A stretch of 20,342 nt of DNA from Elstera sp043721315 (GCA_043721315.1 JAYSQZ010000062.1:1-20342); one strand, 5' to 3'. Shown: positions 1 through 7,491, counted from the stretch's first letter. Notes: a model not told the origin generated them from the sequence alone. Numbers and translations are program-made.

Positions 1-1213
1 CGATAGCGTCATCAACGACGAACCCGACAGCCAGGGTCAGCGCCATCAGGGAGATATTGTTCAGGCTAAACCCGCATAGATACATCCCCCCCAGCGTGCC
101 GATAATCGAAATGGGCAGCGCCAGCGATGGGATGAGGGTGGCAGAAATTTTGCGGAGGAATAAAAAGATGGTCAACACGACTAGGGCGACCGTCAGCAGG
201 AAGGTAAACTGCACGTCGGCAATCGAATCGCGGATCGAGACCGAACGGTCGTTCATCACGGCGATGTTGATTGAGGGCGGCACCTGGGCGCGAAAAACCG
301 GAATAAGGGCTTTCACCGCATCAACAACATCAATCGTATTCGCGCCCGGCTGGCGTTGAATAGCAAGCGTGATGGAGCGCGTGCCGTTGTACCAGCTTGC
401 TACGCGGTCGTTCTGGACCGAATCGAGCACCTTAGCAATATCGCCCAAACGCACGGGCGCGCCATTGCGGTAGGCCACCACCAGCGGCAAGAAGTCTTTC
501 GCAACTTCAGGCTGACCGCTGGTTTTGAGAATGAGCGTCTGCTTATCCCCATTAAGGCTGCCGACGGGTGTTGTTGACGTAGCGGAGGTTAAAGCGCGCT
601 GTACATCGTCAATACTGATACCGAGCGAGGCCATTGCCTGCGGGTCTACCTGCACGCGCACTGCAAACTTCTGCCCACCGAAGATATTGACCTGCGACAC
701 GCCCGTAAGCGTCGAGAGCCGCTGCGCCATTAAAGTTTCGGCGTAATCATGGACTTGACTGAGGGGCAGAATCGAGGAGCTGACCGACATGAGCAAAATC
801 GGCTCATCCGCCGGGTTTACTTTGCGGAAGGAAGGCGGGTTGGGTATTTCGCGCGGCAAGCGCCGGGTTGCCACCGATAGCGACGATTGCACATCCAGTG
901 CCGCCGCGTCGATGTCGCGGTTCAAATCGAACTCCAGCACCACCTGGGTATTGCCCAGCGTGCTGGTGGAGGTGATCGAGGTGATCCCCCCGATATTGGA
1001 AAATTCCCGCTCCAACGGTGTCGCGACCGACGCGCCCATTGTTTCGGGGCTGGCCCCCGGCAGGCTGGCCGTCACCACAATGGTGGGAAAATCCACCTTG
1101 GGCAGGGCCGCTACCGGCATTTGTTTATAGCCCGCGATGCCCAGCAGAATGAGCGCCGCCATCATCAGCGTGGTCATCACCGGGCGTCGAATGCAGAGTT
1201 CGGAGATATTCAT
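1..1213 (-). CDS. RND efflux permease, MdtB/MdtC-like (N-terminal part)
   Basis: This is the inner-membrane proton/drug antiporter subunit of a tripartite RND pump. Reading from 1213 leftward it starts MNISELCIRRPVMTTLMM, the usual cytoplasmic N-terminus and first membrane helix, then QMPVAALPKVDFPT and LPGASPE, typical of the HAE1/MdtB-MdtC branch. After the periplasmic porter domain a second membrane block begins near residue 325. The last complete codons read VGFVVDDAI, where the Asp pair (residues 401-402) is the TM4 proton-relay pair of the family. Only 404 of the expected roughly 1,030 residues are in the window, because the gene runs off the left edge. An AGGAG ribosome site lies 7 nt before the ATG. 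It follows the adaptor gene by 36 nt, so the two form one operon. The family is certain. The substrate cannot be read from the sequence. Confidence 0.95.
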   Translation of the reverse strand, partial: MNISELCIRRPVMTTLMMAALILLGIAGYKQMPVAALPKVDFPTIVVTASLPGASPETMGASVATPLEREFSNIGGITSITSTSTLGNTQVVLEFDLNRDIDAAALDVQSSLSVATRRLPREIPNPPSFRKVNPADEPILLMSVSSSILPLSQVHDYAETLMAQRLSTLTGVSQVNIFGGQKFAVRVQVDPQAMASLGISIDDVQRALTSATSTTPVGSLNGDKQTLILKTSGQPEVAKDFLPLVVAYRNGAPVRLGDIAKVLDSVQNDRVASWYNGTRSITLAIQRQPGANTIDVVDAVKALIPVFRAQVPPSINIAVMNDRSVSIRDSIADVQFTFLLTVALVVLTIFLFLRKISATLIPSLALPISIIGTLGGMYLCGFSLNNISLMALTLAVGFVVDDAI

Positions 1214-1249
1214 CGAAGGCTCCTGCGGGGAAGCGGGCTAAAGGGGCTA

Positions 1250-2575
1250 TCAGCTACGGGTGGCTGGGGGCTGTGCGGCACCGGGTTGCCCCGGCGTAGA
1301 TTGTCCAGGCCCAGATTGCCCCGGCCCAGATTGTCCAGGCGTCGCGGCTCCAGAACGATTGCCGCGCGGTTGCGGGGCTGCCGCAGCGGGATCGCGCACG
1401 TCAACCCGCGTGCCGTTGGTTAGGCGCAACTGACCGTCGGTCACAATACTCTCGCCTGCGTTAAGGCCCTTGGCGAGAATGCTGCGACTGCCAACCGTGC
1501 GCGCCACTGTTACCGGGCGAAGCTCAACTTGCTTTGCCTCGCCCCCCCCTTCGGCGGGGATGACGACATAGACATATTGGCCCTGCTGCCCCGTTTGCAC
1601 AGCGGCGCTCGGAATACTTAAGGCGTCTTGCTGCACGCCCAAGCGCACAGTAATCGGCGCGAACATGCCCGGCCATAGGCTATTGTCTTCATTGGGGAAA
1701 ACCGCCTTGGCTTGGAAGGTGCCCGTGGTTTGGTCGATGGTATTATCGTAGAAGCTGACGTGCCCAACGGAGCGGCTATCGGGCTGGTCCGGGGTTTGCG
1801 CGATTACGCCGACTTTTCCCGTCGCCGTCGCCTCGCGCATTTCCGAGAAATGCTTTTGGGGAACCGAGAACAACACATTGATCGGGCGGAGCTTGCGAAT
1901 CGTCACTAAGGACGCGGTATCGTTGGCTTTCACCAGATTGCCCTTAGTAAGCTTGATTTCCCCGGCTCTGCCGCTAATCGGCGCGGTGATTTTCGTGTAA
2001 CCCAGGTTCACCCGCAACACTTCGATCTGCGCTTGGCTGGCTTTGATCGACTGATCGGCCGTGGAGGAGGCGGTGCGCGCGGTATCGAAGGCTTGCTGCG
2101 AGGCGATATTGCTGGCGACCAGCGCCTGTTGGCGCTCCAACGTGCGTTTGGCGTTGGCGGATACCGCCATATCGCGCTGTAAATTGGCCTCTGCCTGCCG
2201 CAACTGCGCTTCAATCGTTCGGCCATCGAGCGTGAACAGCAGATCGCCCTCTTTTACTTCCTGCCCGTCGCTGATGTGAACATTCAGAATGATCCCATCG
2301 AGCCGCGCCTTGACCCCGACAACCTCCGCCGCCTGGACCGAGCCAATGGCAGTGATTTCGATGGGTTGCGGGCCGCGTTCGACCGGGGCGGCAAATACCG
2401 GCTGCGGGCGCGCGTTAGCACGGCCCCCGGCCTGCCCGTCCGCCGGGGCCGTTGCCACTGCTGTGCCAGTAACGCGCGCGGTAATCTGCGCGCGCAGCGT
2501 TGGGGATTGCCAGACGAAGATACTCCCAACGAGCAGGACCAGCCCCGCACCCAGCCAACCATATTTCGCCCGCAT
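1250..2575 (-). CDS. RND efflux periplasmic adaptor (membrane-fusion protein), MdtA-like
   Basis: This protein bridges the RND permease to an outer-membrane channel. It has 441 residues. An N-terminal membrane anchor (about residues 7-24) has no lipobox. It is followed by a barrel-sandwich half (VGVKARLDGIILNVHISDGQ), a coiled-coil hairpin (about 120-190), the second lipoyl half (YTKITAPISGRAGEI) and beta-barrel segments including LRPINVLFSVPQ, a phrase typical of MdtA-type adaptors. The C-terminal 50 residues are a Pro/Gly/Gln-rich tail made of PGQ(S/P)(G/T) repeats. The permease gene starts 36 nt downstream. The GGATGGGG before the ATG is a modest ribosome site. No outer-membrane factor is encoded nearby. 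No regulator gene is adjacent, but a structured region lies upstream (2688-2747). Confidence 0.95.
   Translation of the reverse strand: MRAKYGWLGAGLVLLVGSIFVWQSPTLRAQITARVTGTAVATAPADGQAGGRANARPQPVFAAPVERGPQPIEITAIGSVQAAEVVGVKARLDGIILNVHISDGQEVKEGDLLFTLDGRTIEAQLRQAEANLQRDMAVSANAKRTLERQQALVASNIASQQAFDTARTASSTADQSIKASQAQIEVLRVNLGYTKITAPISGRAGEIKLTKGNLVKANDTASLVTIRKLRPINVLFSVPQKHFSEMREATATGKVGVIAQTPDQPDSRSVGHVSFYDNTIDQTTGTFQAKAVFPNEDNSLWPGMFAPITVRLGVQQDALSIPSAAVQTGQQGQYVYVVIPAEGGGEAKQVELRPVTVARTVGSRSILAKGLNAGESIVTDGQLRLTNGTRVDVRDPAAAAPQPRGNRSGAATPGQSGPGQSGPGQSTPGQPGAAQPPATRS
1284..1343 (-). repeat. Four 15-bp tandem units inside the adaptor C-terminus
   Basis: Four consecutive 15-bp units (1284-1298, 1299-1313, 1314-1328, 1329-1343) differ at a few positions each and encode PGQ(S/P)(G/T)-type pentapeptides in the disordered tail of the adaptor. 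Because 15 is a multiple of 3, copy-number changes keep the frame. Confidence 0.85.
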
Positions 2576-2638
2576 TAGAACCCCATCCCAATCGTGGCCG
2601 CCCTTGAATCTTGGCGGCAGTCAGATTACGCCTAACTG

Positions 2639-2644
2639 TATATA
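2639..2644 (-). promoter_or_regulatory. Possible -10 element for the efflux operon
   Basis: TATATA lies about 65 nt before the adaptor ATG, in an AT-richer patch of the intergenic region. I cannot find a convincing -35 at normal spacing, so this is only a weak candidate. Confidence 0.25.
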
Positions 2645-2687
2645 GGATTCTTGGGGCGTTCTCATCCCCGCAACATCGGTGCATCGC

Positions 2688-2726
2688 AAAAAAAGAACCC
2701 CACCCGACAAAACTGCCGGGCGGGGT
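2688..2726 (-). terminator. Rho-independent terminator on the minus strand
   Basis: Arms 2697-2706 and 2717-2726 pair over 10 bp with a single G-T, around a 10-nt loop. On the minus strand the hairpin is followed by TTCTTTTTTT, a near-ideal U tract. The plus strand has no T-run after the hairpin. No recognised minus-strand gene ends here: the next minus-strand gene to the right (4417-4824) is beyond two plus-strand genes. It may end a short RNA or act as an attenuator in a long efflux-operon leader. Confidence 0.75.
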
Positions 2727-2731
2727 GTAGG

Positions 2732-2747
2732 TCGCAATCTCTTGCGA
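2732..2747. other. Small perfect hairpin next to the terminator
   Basis: TCGCAA (2732-2737) and TTGCGA (2742-2747) form a perfect 6-bp stem with a 4-nt loop. It lies 5 nt from the terminator stem, giving two hairpins in series on the minus-strand transcript. On the plus strand it lies about 30 nt before the LivH-like start. Confidence 0.5.
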
Positions 2748-2775
2748 GGGGTCGAGAACAGACTTGGCGTGGATT

Positions 2776-4113
2776 ATGGCTTTCCTAAGGCGTTACGGCG
2801 GCAGGGCGGATTTCAGGCCGTTGGCGGCGCTGTTTGCCCTGCTGTTGCTGGCTGCGTGCGAGCGCCCGCCGGAAGACCTGCTGCGCGCCTGCGCCGCCCT
2901 AACCGGGGCGTTCGAGCCGCTGGGGGAGGCGGTTGAGCGCGCAAAGCCGGAGCAAATCGGCCCCCTATCCGTCCGCGCTGACTGGCGTTGGGGGGAGGGG
3001 CAGGCCGATGCGCTGTTCTGCCATTTCGCTGACCGGGCAAAAGCGCTCGAAAATCCGCCGTTGCGCGCCGCCGAAACCTTGCGCGGTGGCCCGCTGTCGG
3101 CACGGGAGCTTCTGGTGTTGGAGCTATGGGCAGGCATGGCGGGCGGTGGCCCGAAGCTCTATGACCCCAGCGTGAAAGTTGAAAAACAGGCGCTGGCAGG
3201 CTCGGCCTATCTGCTGCAACAACTGTTGAACGCGCTCACCGTTGGCAGCCTCTACGCGCTGGTTGCGGTGGGCTATGCGCTGATTTTTAGCCTGCTCGAA
3301 ATCGTGAACTTTGCTTTTGGCGAGCTTGCGATGGTGGGCAGTATTCTCGCCTTCATCGTTATTATCGCGCTCGGTATGGCGGGCGTGGAGAGCGTTTGGA
3401 TTTTACTGCCTGCCGCCCTGCTAGCCGTGCTGGCCTATGGCGGCGTGTTGGGCCATGTGATCGACAGCAGCGTTTATAAGCCCATCGGTCGCGGTAATCG
3501 GCTCTCGCCGCTGGTGGCCGCGATTGGCTTGTCTTTGGTGGTGCAGAACGCGGTACTCTTAGCCCAAGGCCCGCGCGGTAAAATCTTACCCCCATTGATC
3601 GACGGCGGCTGGACGCTGCACCTGGGCGATTCGACCGTGCGGTTCAGCTTCAGCCAACTGGTGATTATTCTGCTCGCGACTGTGATTGGGGTGCTGCTCC
3701 ATACCAGCATTCAGCGCACGCGCTTCGGGCGGGATTTGCGCGCCTGTGCCGCCGATCCCACGATGGCGGGGTTGCTGGGTATTCCGGTGAACCGCGTCAT
3801 CGCTCGCGCGTTTGCCCTCTCGACGGCGCTTGCCGGTGTCGGCGGGTTAGTGTCGGTGGTTTATTATGGGCAGACGGATCATAGCATTGGCCTTGCCCTG
3901 GGGTTCAAAGCGCTAACCGGGGCCATTCTCGGCGGTATCGGCTCCTTGACCGGGGCGATGGCCGGGGCAATGTTAGTGGGGCTGGTGGAAATCCTCTTCG
4001 CCGCTTTCATCTCCAACGAGTTGCGCGATTTGGCGGTGTTTGCCCTCTTGGTCGGCGTGCTGATCGTGCGCCCCACGGGCCTGTTCGGCACCCGCACGGA
4101 GACGAGTTCATGA
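2776..4113 (+). CDS. LivH-type branched-chain amino-acid ABC permease with lipoprotein-like N-terminal domain
   Basis: The last roughly 300 residues are a LivH permease: LLQQLLNALTVGSLYALVAVGY, then IFSLLEIVNFAFGELAMVG, several membrane helices and the C-terminal LLVGVLIVRPTGLFG typical of the family. LivH imports branched-chain amino acids or related solutes with LivM and the LivG/LivF ATPases. This one is longer, 445 aa against about 290. Residues 1-28 look like a signal sequence ending in a lipobox (LAAC, Cys28). Residues about 29-140 form an extra domain with a few cysteines. I start at ATG 2776. An in-frame TTG at 2764 is possible, and neither has a strong ribosome site. No livM, livG, livF or binding protein is nearby, so the partners must be encoded elsewhere, or the gene is an orphan. 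It overlaps the next gene by 4 nt. Confidence 0.85.
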   Translation: MAFLRRYGGRADFRPLAALFALLLLAACERPPEDLLRACAALTGAFEPLGEAVERAKPEQIGPLSVRADWRWGEGQADALFCHFADRAKALENPPLRAAETLRGGPLSARELLVLELWAGMAGGGPKLYDPSVKVEKQALAGSAYLLQQLLNALTVGSLYALVAVGYALIFSLLEIVNFAFGELAMVGSILAFIVIIALGMAGVESVWILLPAALLAVLAYGGVLGHVIDSSVYKPIGRGNRLSPLVAAIGLSLVVQNAVLLAQGPRGKILPPLIDGGWTLHLGDSTVRFSFSQLVIILLATVIGVLLHTSIQRTRFGRDLRACAADPTMAGLLGIPVNRVIARAFALSTALAGVGGLVSVVYYGQTDHSIGLALGFKALTGAILGGIGSLTGAMAGAMLVGLVEILFAAFISNELRDLAVFALLVGVLIVRPTGLFGTRTETSS

Positions 4114-4499
4114 ACGAGATGCCTCCCGGTCCCGCCTGTACGACCCTCTATAACGGTGCCTGCCCGGTCTGCCGCTTCGAGATCAATCATTACCGAAGCC
4201 AGGACGCCCGCCAAAATCTTGGGCTAGGTTGGGTCGATATTGGCCGCACCCCCGATGCCGCCCGCGCCCTGGGGTTCGATCCCGACGCGGTTCGCAAACG
4301 CCTGCATGTGCTCGATGCCGAGGGCAAGGTTCACATCGGTATCGACGGCTTCCTGCTGCTCTGGTCCCACCTGCCGCGCTACCGCTGGCTGGGGCGGATC
4401 GTCGGCGCGTGGCCGGTCAAACCGCTGGCGGTGGCGTTCTATGATCGGGTGTTGGCCCCGCTGCTGTTTGCGTGGGATCGGCGGCGGCGGCGGGGCTGA
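4110..4499 (+). CDS. DUF393 / DCC-family thiol protein
   Basis: A 129-residue protein with the family signature near the N-terminus: LYNGACPVCRFEINHYR, a Cys-x-x-Cys pair at residues 18 and 21. The family (YuxK-like, DUF393) is annotated as a predicted thiol-disulfide oxidoreductase, and its substrate is unknown. The rest reads IDGFLLLWSHLPRYRWLGRIV, the usual family middle, and ends in a short hydrophobic region and an Arg-rich tail. The ATG overlaps the LivH-like stop (ATGA), so the two are translationally coupled. Its 3' end overlaps the convergent small membrane gene by 83 nt. Family assignment is firm. The biochemical role is not. Confidence 0.88.
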   Translation: MNEMPPGPACTTLYNGACPVCRFEINHYRSQDARQNLGLGWVDIGRTPDAARALGFDPDAVRKRLHVLDAEGKVHIGIDGFLLLWSHLPRYRWLGRIVGAWPVKPLAVAFYDRVLAPLLFAWDRRRRRG

Positions 4500-4824
4500 C
4501 CTTCAGAAGAAAGCGCTGAACGAGTAAAACACCCCCCAATAAAATCGGTGACAGGTTAATCAAATAGGCAATCACCATGCCTAAACCGGAGGTTTCCGTC
4601 ATAAAAAACCTGTCGCCGGCCCAAAATAGATAGGGAAGATAGATAAGCATTCCGAAGAGCATCATAATCGTGTCGAACATCGTAAAAATAGGTTCATCTG
4701 CGCGCGCGCGAGAGGCCGTTTTAATAAATCCCCACCACCCTGCGCCGCCAAAAATAAATATAGGAAAAAAGAAAAACATCATTAGGGCAAAAAATATCCA
4801 TACAAAAAACAACATTATTGTCAT
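4417..4824 (-). CDS. Small AT-rich hypothetical membrane protein
   Basis: I do not recognise this 135-residue protein. It has a very hydrophobic, Phe/Met-rich N-terminus (about residues 3-33), then hydrophobic stretches near 47-68 and 80-105, so three or four membrane helices, and a Pro/Ala/Thr tail. The region is clearly richer in A and T than its neighbours, which hints at acquisition. A perfect TATAAT (plus-strand 4855-4860) stands at a suitable distance upstream. No Shine-Dalgarno sequence is visible, and a second ATG at 4815 is possible. Residues after about 108 are encoded antisense to the end of the DUF393 gene. The hydrophobic pattern and promoter argue that it is real, though no homologue is known to me. 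Confidence 0.6.
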   Translation of the reverse strand: MTIMLFFVWIFFALMMFFFFPIFIFGGAGWWGFIKTASRARADEPIFTMFDTIMMLFGMLIYLPYLFWAGDRFFMTETSGLGMVIAYLINLSPILLGGVLLVQRFLLKVSPAAAADPTQTAAGPTPDHRTPPPAV

Positions 4825-4854
4825 AAAAAGAGAGCGGCAACGAGAATTTCACAC

Positions 4855-4860
4855 ATTATA
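4855..4860 (-). promoter_or_regulatory. -10 box for the small membrane protein gene
   Basis: The minus strand reads TATAAT, identical to the sigma-70 -10 consensus, 30 nt before the ATG at 4824. A -35 is not clear (TTCGTC lies at 19-nt spacing). Confidence 0.5.
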
Positions 4861-5017
4861 TGCGCTGTTGAGTGTAGAAGACGAATTGGGCGGGTGTTCA
4901 TGTTAACTCGCAACTCGTTCCCTGTGTGCCCAATGAGAATAGCCAAGAAAGGCTGATTGAACGACGACACAGCCTCCACCCTAGCCCAAACCGTCGCTCG
5001 CTGCTACAAAGCCCAGT

Positions 5018-6406
5018 ATGAGCACTATCACACGTTTTGCCCCGTCGCCGACGGGGATGCTGCATATCGGCGGGGCGCGCACTGCCCTGTTTACCCTTCT
5101 CTACGCGCGCCACACGGGGGGCAAGGCGCTGTTGCGGATCGACGATACCGACCGCGAGCGTTCGACCGAGGCGGCGGTTCAGGCGATTTTCGCGGGGCTG
5201 GACTGGCTCGGCTTGCAATTCGATGGCGCGCCGGTGTTCCAACACCAACGCCTCGCCCGGCATGGAGAGGTGGCGGAACAGTTGCTGGCGGCGGGCAAAG
5301 CCTATCGCTGCTATGCCACGCCCGAAGAGTTGGAAGAAATGCGGAAGGCGGCGGCCCGGCGCGGTTTGCCGCCGCGCTACGATGGCCGCTGGCGCGACCG
5401 CGACCCCCGCGAGGCCCCAACAGATTCGCCCTTCGTTATTCGTCTGAAAACCCCGCGTACCGGCAGCACGATCATCCCTGACCGCGTGCATAGCACGATC
5501 ACGTTTGCCAACTCCGATCTCGATGATTTCATTCTGTTGCGCGGCGACGGCTCGCCGACCTACATGCTCTCGACCGTGGTGGACGATATTGATATGGGCG
5601 TAACCCATATCATTCGCGGCGACGATCATATGACCAACGCCGCCCGCCAAGCGCAAATCTACGATGCGCTCAGTGTGCCGCGCCCTGTCTATGCCCATAT
5701 CCCGCTGATCCACGGACCGGACGGCCAAAAACTCTCCAAGCGTCATGGCGCGGTGGGGATTGGCGAGTACCGCGATCAAGGCTATTTGCCGGAAGCGGTG
5801 GTCTCCTACCTCATGGGCCTCGGCTGGGCCTCCGGGCTGGAGCATCCGACGCTGGAAACGGCGGCCCCGGCGTTCGACCTGTCGCACCTGGGTAAATCCC
5901 CGGCGCGGCTGGATATGGATGCGCTGGTATCCGCCAACTTCCACTTTATGAAGCACGCGGAAGATGCGCGCCTTGCGGAACTCATTCTACCGCATTTGGG
6001 CCGCGCGCCCGACGATCCCGCCAAAGCCTTGCTCACGGCAGCGATGCCAGGGCTGAAAGAACGCGCGAAAACCGTGCCGCATCTGGCCGAAACCGCAGCC
6101 TTCTATCTCGCCCCGCGCCCGATTCCGGTGGAAGAGGCCGCGCAGGCGGTTCTGACGGAAGACGCGCTTGCCCGCGTTCGCGCTGTGTTCGAGGCGTTGC
6201 AGAACCACGAGGATTGGTCCCACGACGGGCTGGCTGCCCTGGTGAAGGCGCAAGCAAAGGCGCTGGACGTGCCCTTCGTCAAACTCGGCCAGCCGTTGCG
6301 CGCGGCGCTGACGGGGCGCACGAACTCGCCGGGTGTTGCGGAGGTCATGGCACTGCTTGGGCGGGAGGAGAGCTTGGGGCGGCTTGCGGATGCGCTGTCC
6401 GCCTAA
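5018..6406 (+). CDS. gltX: Glutamyl-tRNA synthetase
   Basis: It charges tRNA-Glu with glutamate (in many alphaproteobacteria also tRNA-Gln, later amidated by GatCAB). It is a cytoplasmic class I aminoacyl-tRNA synthetase. The N-terminus reads ITRFAPSPTGMLHIGGARTA, containing the HIGH-type motif, then LLRIDDTDRERS. The KMSKS-type motif is KLSKRHG in DGQKLSKRHGAVGIGEYRD. The length of 462 residues is normal, and the C-terminal anticodon-binding helices end in SPGVAEVMALLGRE, typical of the family. ATG 5018 begins the conserved sequence. The ribosome site is weak. Many alphaproteobacteria carry two GltX copies, and I cannot tell which this is. It converges with the toxin gene, leaving 20 nt between them. 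Confidence 0.97.
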   Translation: MSTITRFAPSPTGMLHIGGARTALFTLLYARHTGGKALLRIDDTDRERSTEAAVQAIFAGLDWLGLQFDGAPVFQHQRLARHGEVAEQLLAAGKAYRCYATPEELEEMRKAAARRGLPPRYDGRWRDRDPREAPTDSPFVIRLKTPRTGSTIIPDRVHSTITFANSDLDDFILLRGDGSPTYMLSTVVDDIDMGVTHIIRGDDHMTNAARQAQIYDALSVPRPVYAHIPLIHGPDGQKLSKRHGAVGIGEYRDQGYLPEAVVSYLMGLGWASGLEHPTLETAAPAFDLSHLGKSPARLDMDALVSANFHFMKHAEDARLAELILPHLGRAPDDPAKALLTAAMPGLKERAKTVPHLAETAAFYLAPRPIPVEEAAQAVLTEDALARVRAVFEALQNHEDWSHDGLAALVKAQAKALDVPFVKLGQPLRAALTGRTNSPGVAEVMALLGREESLGRLADALSA

Positions 6407-6426
6407 GTCTATTTTCGGACTGAACC

Positions 6427-6945
6427 TCAAGGCCAAGAAAGTTGATTCTTCGGCAGTCTTCCTGAGGGATCAAACGCCTCGACCTTGTGAGGCGGGAACG
6501 CTCCCCAACGCCACAGAACCAAATTTCTATTGGCCCTGCTCGCGCCGGGGGCAAAGCTCGGCACTATGATTCCGGCTGAACCCGCTTCGATCAAGTGCGT
6601 GGCAACGTCCCAGGACCGGGGGCGACGGCCCTCCGCCACGGCAAGCGCCCAACCATCGGAGAGCGCCGCAGCCTCAACTGCGAGCGTCTTCAGGGCAGTA
6701 GGATCGGTTAGATCGTGGATGTTCTCGCAGTCGATAGTATAGGAAACGAGTGTTAGCGGCGGGACTTTGAAGGAAAAGCCCTGACTGGCCTCAAGAATAG
6801 CCGTGTTCAAATCGAGCGAGAGATAGAGCGCAGCACAGCCGACAGGATTGAATCGTCCACCCTTTTGCGCGGCACCCGCACCGGAGAGCGGCGCAAATGA
6901 CCATCGGGGATCGTGTGCGCGAAAACACGTTCCGATGAATCTCAC
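6427..6945 (-). CDS. RES-domain toxin (NAD+-degrading toxin family)
   Basis: A 172-residue RES-domain protein, the toxin of RES/Xre type II toxin-antitoxin systems. Studied members (MbcT, ParT, RES toxins) attack NAD+ or transfer ADP-ribose. The family landmarks are visible: GGRFNPVG with Arg31, ALYLS with Tyr41, ILEA with Glu52, and GIIVPSFAPG with Ser130, followed by ANRNLVLW. All expected polar active-site positions seem present, so it should be active. Its ATG overlaps the antitoxin stop by 4 nt, the usual coupled order of antitoxin then toxin. The NAD-directed activity is inferred from the family. Confidence 0.9.
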   Translation of the reverse strand: MRFIGTCFRAHDPRWSFAPLSGAGAAQKGGRFNPVGCAALYLSLDLNTAILEASQGFSFKVPPLTLVSYTIDCENIHDLTDPTALKTLAVEAAALSDGWALAVAEGRRPRSWDVATHLIEAGSAGIIVPSFAPGASRANRNLVLWRWGAFPPHKVEAFDPSGRLPKNQLSWP

Positions 6946-7370
6946 GCATAGCCTCCAAGGGCGAGCGAATCGAGATAGTCCCGTAGTGCGCTCGCATACC
7001 CCGCTTTTACGAGCGCTTCAGGCGTTCTATCAGCAAAAGCAGAGATTGGTTGGGCCGTGTACCACGCCAAAGCATGTTCGATGCTGCCCGCCCAGGCGCT
7101 CACGCGCACGAGAATTTCAAGCATTTCCCGGAGTCTTGCTTGGGTCTTGGCACTGGACGAACGCGCAACTTTGTAGAGAGTTTCGGGCGACAGGCCAGCC
7201 AGTTCGGCCAGATGCCCTTTGGTTGTGCGAAACCTCTCGACCATGCGCGCAATATCGACATCGCCCACCGGGTTTAGAAGTTCCGCCATCAGCCCAGCGT
7301 GCAGTGTCTGGGCACCGGGCGTACCAGTCGTTAGGTGTGACGGTCGAGAGGCAACGGGAATTTGGTGCAT
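6942..7370 (-). CDS. Xre/MbcA/ParS-type antitoxin of the RES toxin
   Basis: The protein has an Xre-like helical N-terminal part (VERFRTTKGHLAELAGLSPETLYK) and ends in the toxin-binding DUF2384 signature: AFADRTPEALVKAGYASALRDYL, then DSLALGGYA. It should neutralise the RES toxin and repress their operon. An upstream in-frame ATG at 7415 would add 15 residues, but it has no ribosome site and lies at the likely transcription start. ATG 7370 is preceded by AGGGGGCGTT, so I use it (142 residues). It is the first gene of the pair, with a 4-nt overlap to the toxin. Confidence 0.88.
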   Translation of the reverse strand: MHQIPVASRPSHLTTGTPGAQTLHAGLMAELLNPVGDVDIARMVERFRTTKGHLAELAGLSPETLYKVARSSSAKTQARLREMLEILVRVSAWAGSIEHALAWYTAQPISAFADRTPEALVKAGYASALRDYLDSLALGGYA

Positions 7371-7403
7371 AACGCCCCCTATTTTGCCAGATTTAACAGG
7401 CTT

Positions 7404-7432
7404 AATATGGGGCATTAGTATCTAAAGTTCAA
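7404..7432 (-). promoter_or_regulatory. Promoter of the toxin-antitoxin operon
   Basis: The minus strand reads TTGAAC (7432-7427), 17 nt, then CATATT (7409-7404), each matching the sigma-70 boxes at 4 of 6 positions with ideal spacing. Just downstream two TTAA boxes (7402-7405 and 7393-7396) lie 5 bp apart, a possible operator for the Xre antitoxin. Transcription from here would start downstream of ATG 7415 and so favours the 7370 start. Confidence 0.45.
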
Positions 7433-7466
7433 CGTATCGCTTTTTAACGGCTTAGACTGCGAAAGC

Positions 7467-7491
7467 GCGGTCGGCCAAGGGGGCCACCCGC
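7467..7491 (-). terminator. Weak hairpin after pyrE
   Basis: GCGG/CCGC and GGCC/GGCC arms pair with a 2x2 internal loop directly after the pyrE stop. There is no real U tract, so this is a weak terminator or an RNA 3'-end structure. Confidence 0.3.

Noticed and set aside
887..1423. Long plus-strand open frame
   Set aside because: It is antisense to the RND adaptor and permease, rich in His/Arg and low-complexity, with no family match. The minus-strand genes explain the region.
4885..4933. Inverted repeat ATTGGGC/GCCCAAT before gltX as a terminator or riboswitch
   Set aside because: Seven base pairs with a loop of about 35 nt and no T-run. Too weak to call.
4957..5481. Plus-strand frame starting before gltX
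   Set aside because: It is out of frame with gltX and starts at TTG with no ribosome site.
4898..5956. 352-codon minus-strand frame
   Set aside because: It is a shadow of gltX. Composition is Arg/Gln-rich with no recognisable domain, and gltX on the other strand is certain.
7467..7491. Strong terminator after pyrE
   Set aside because: The stem has a 2x2 internal loop and no U tract, so only a weak hairpin is listed.
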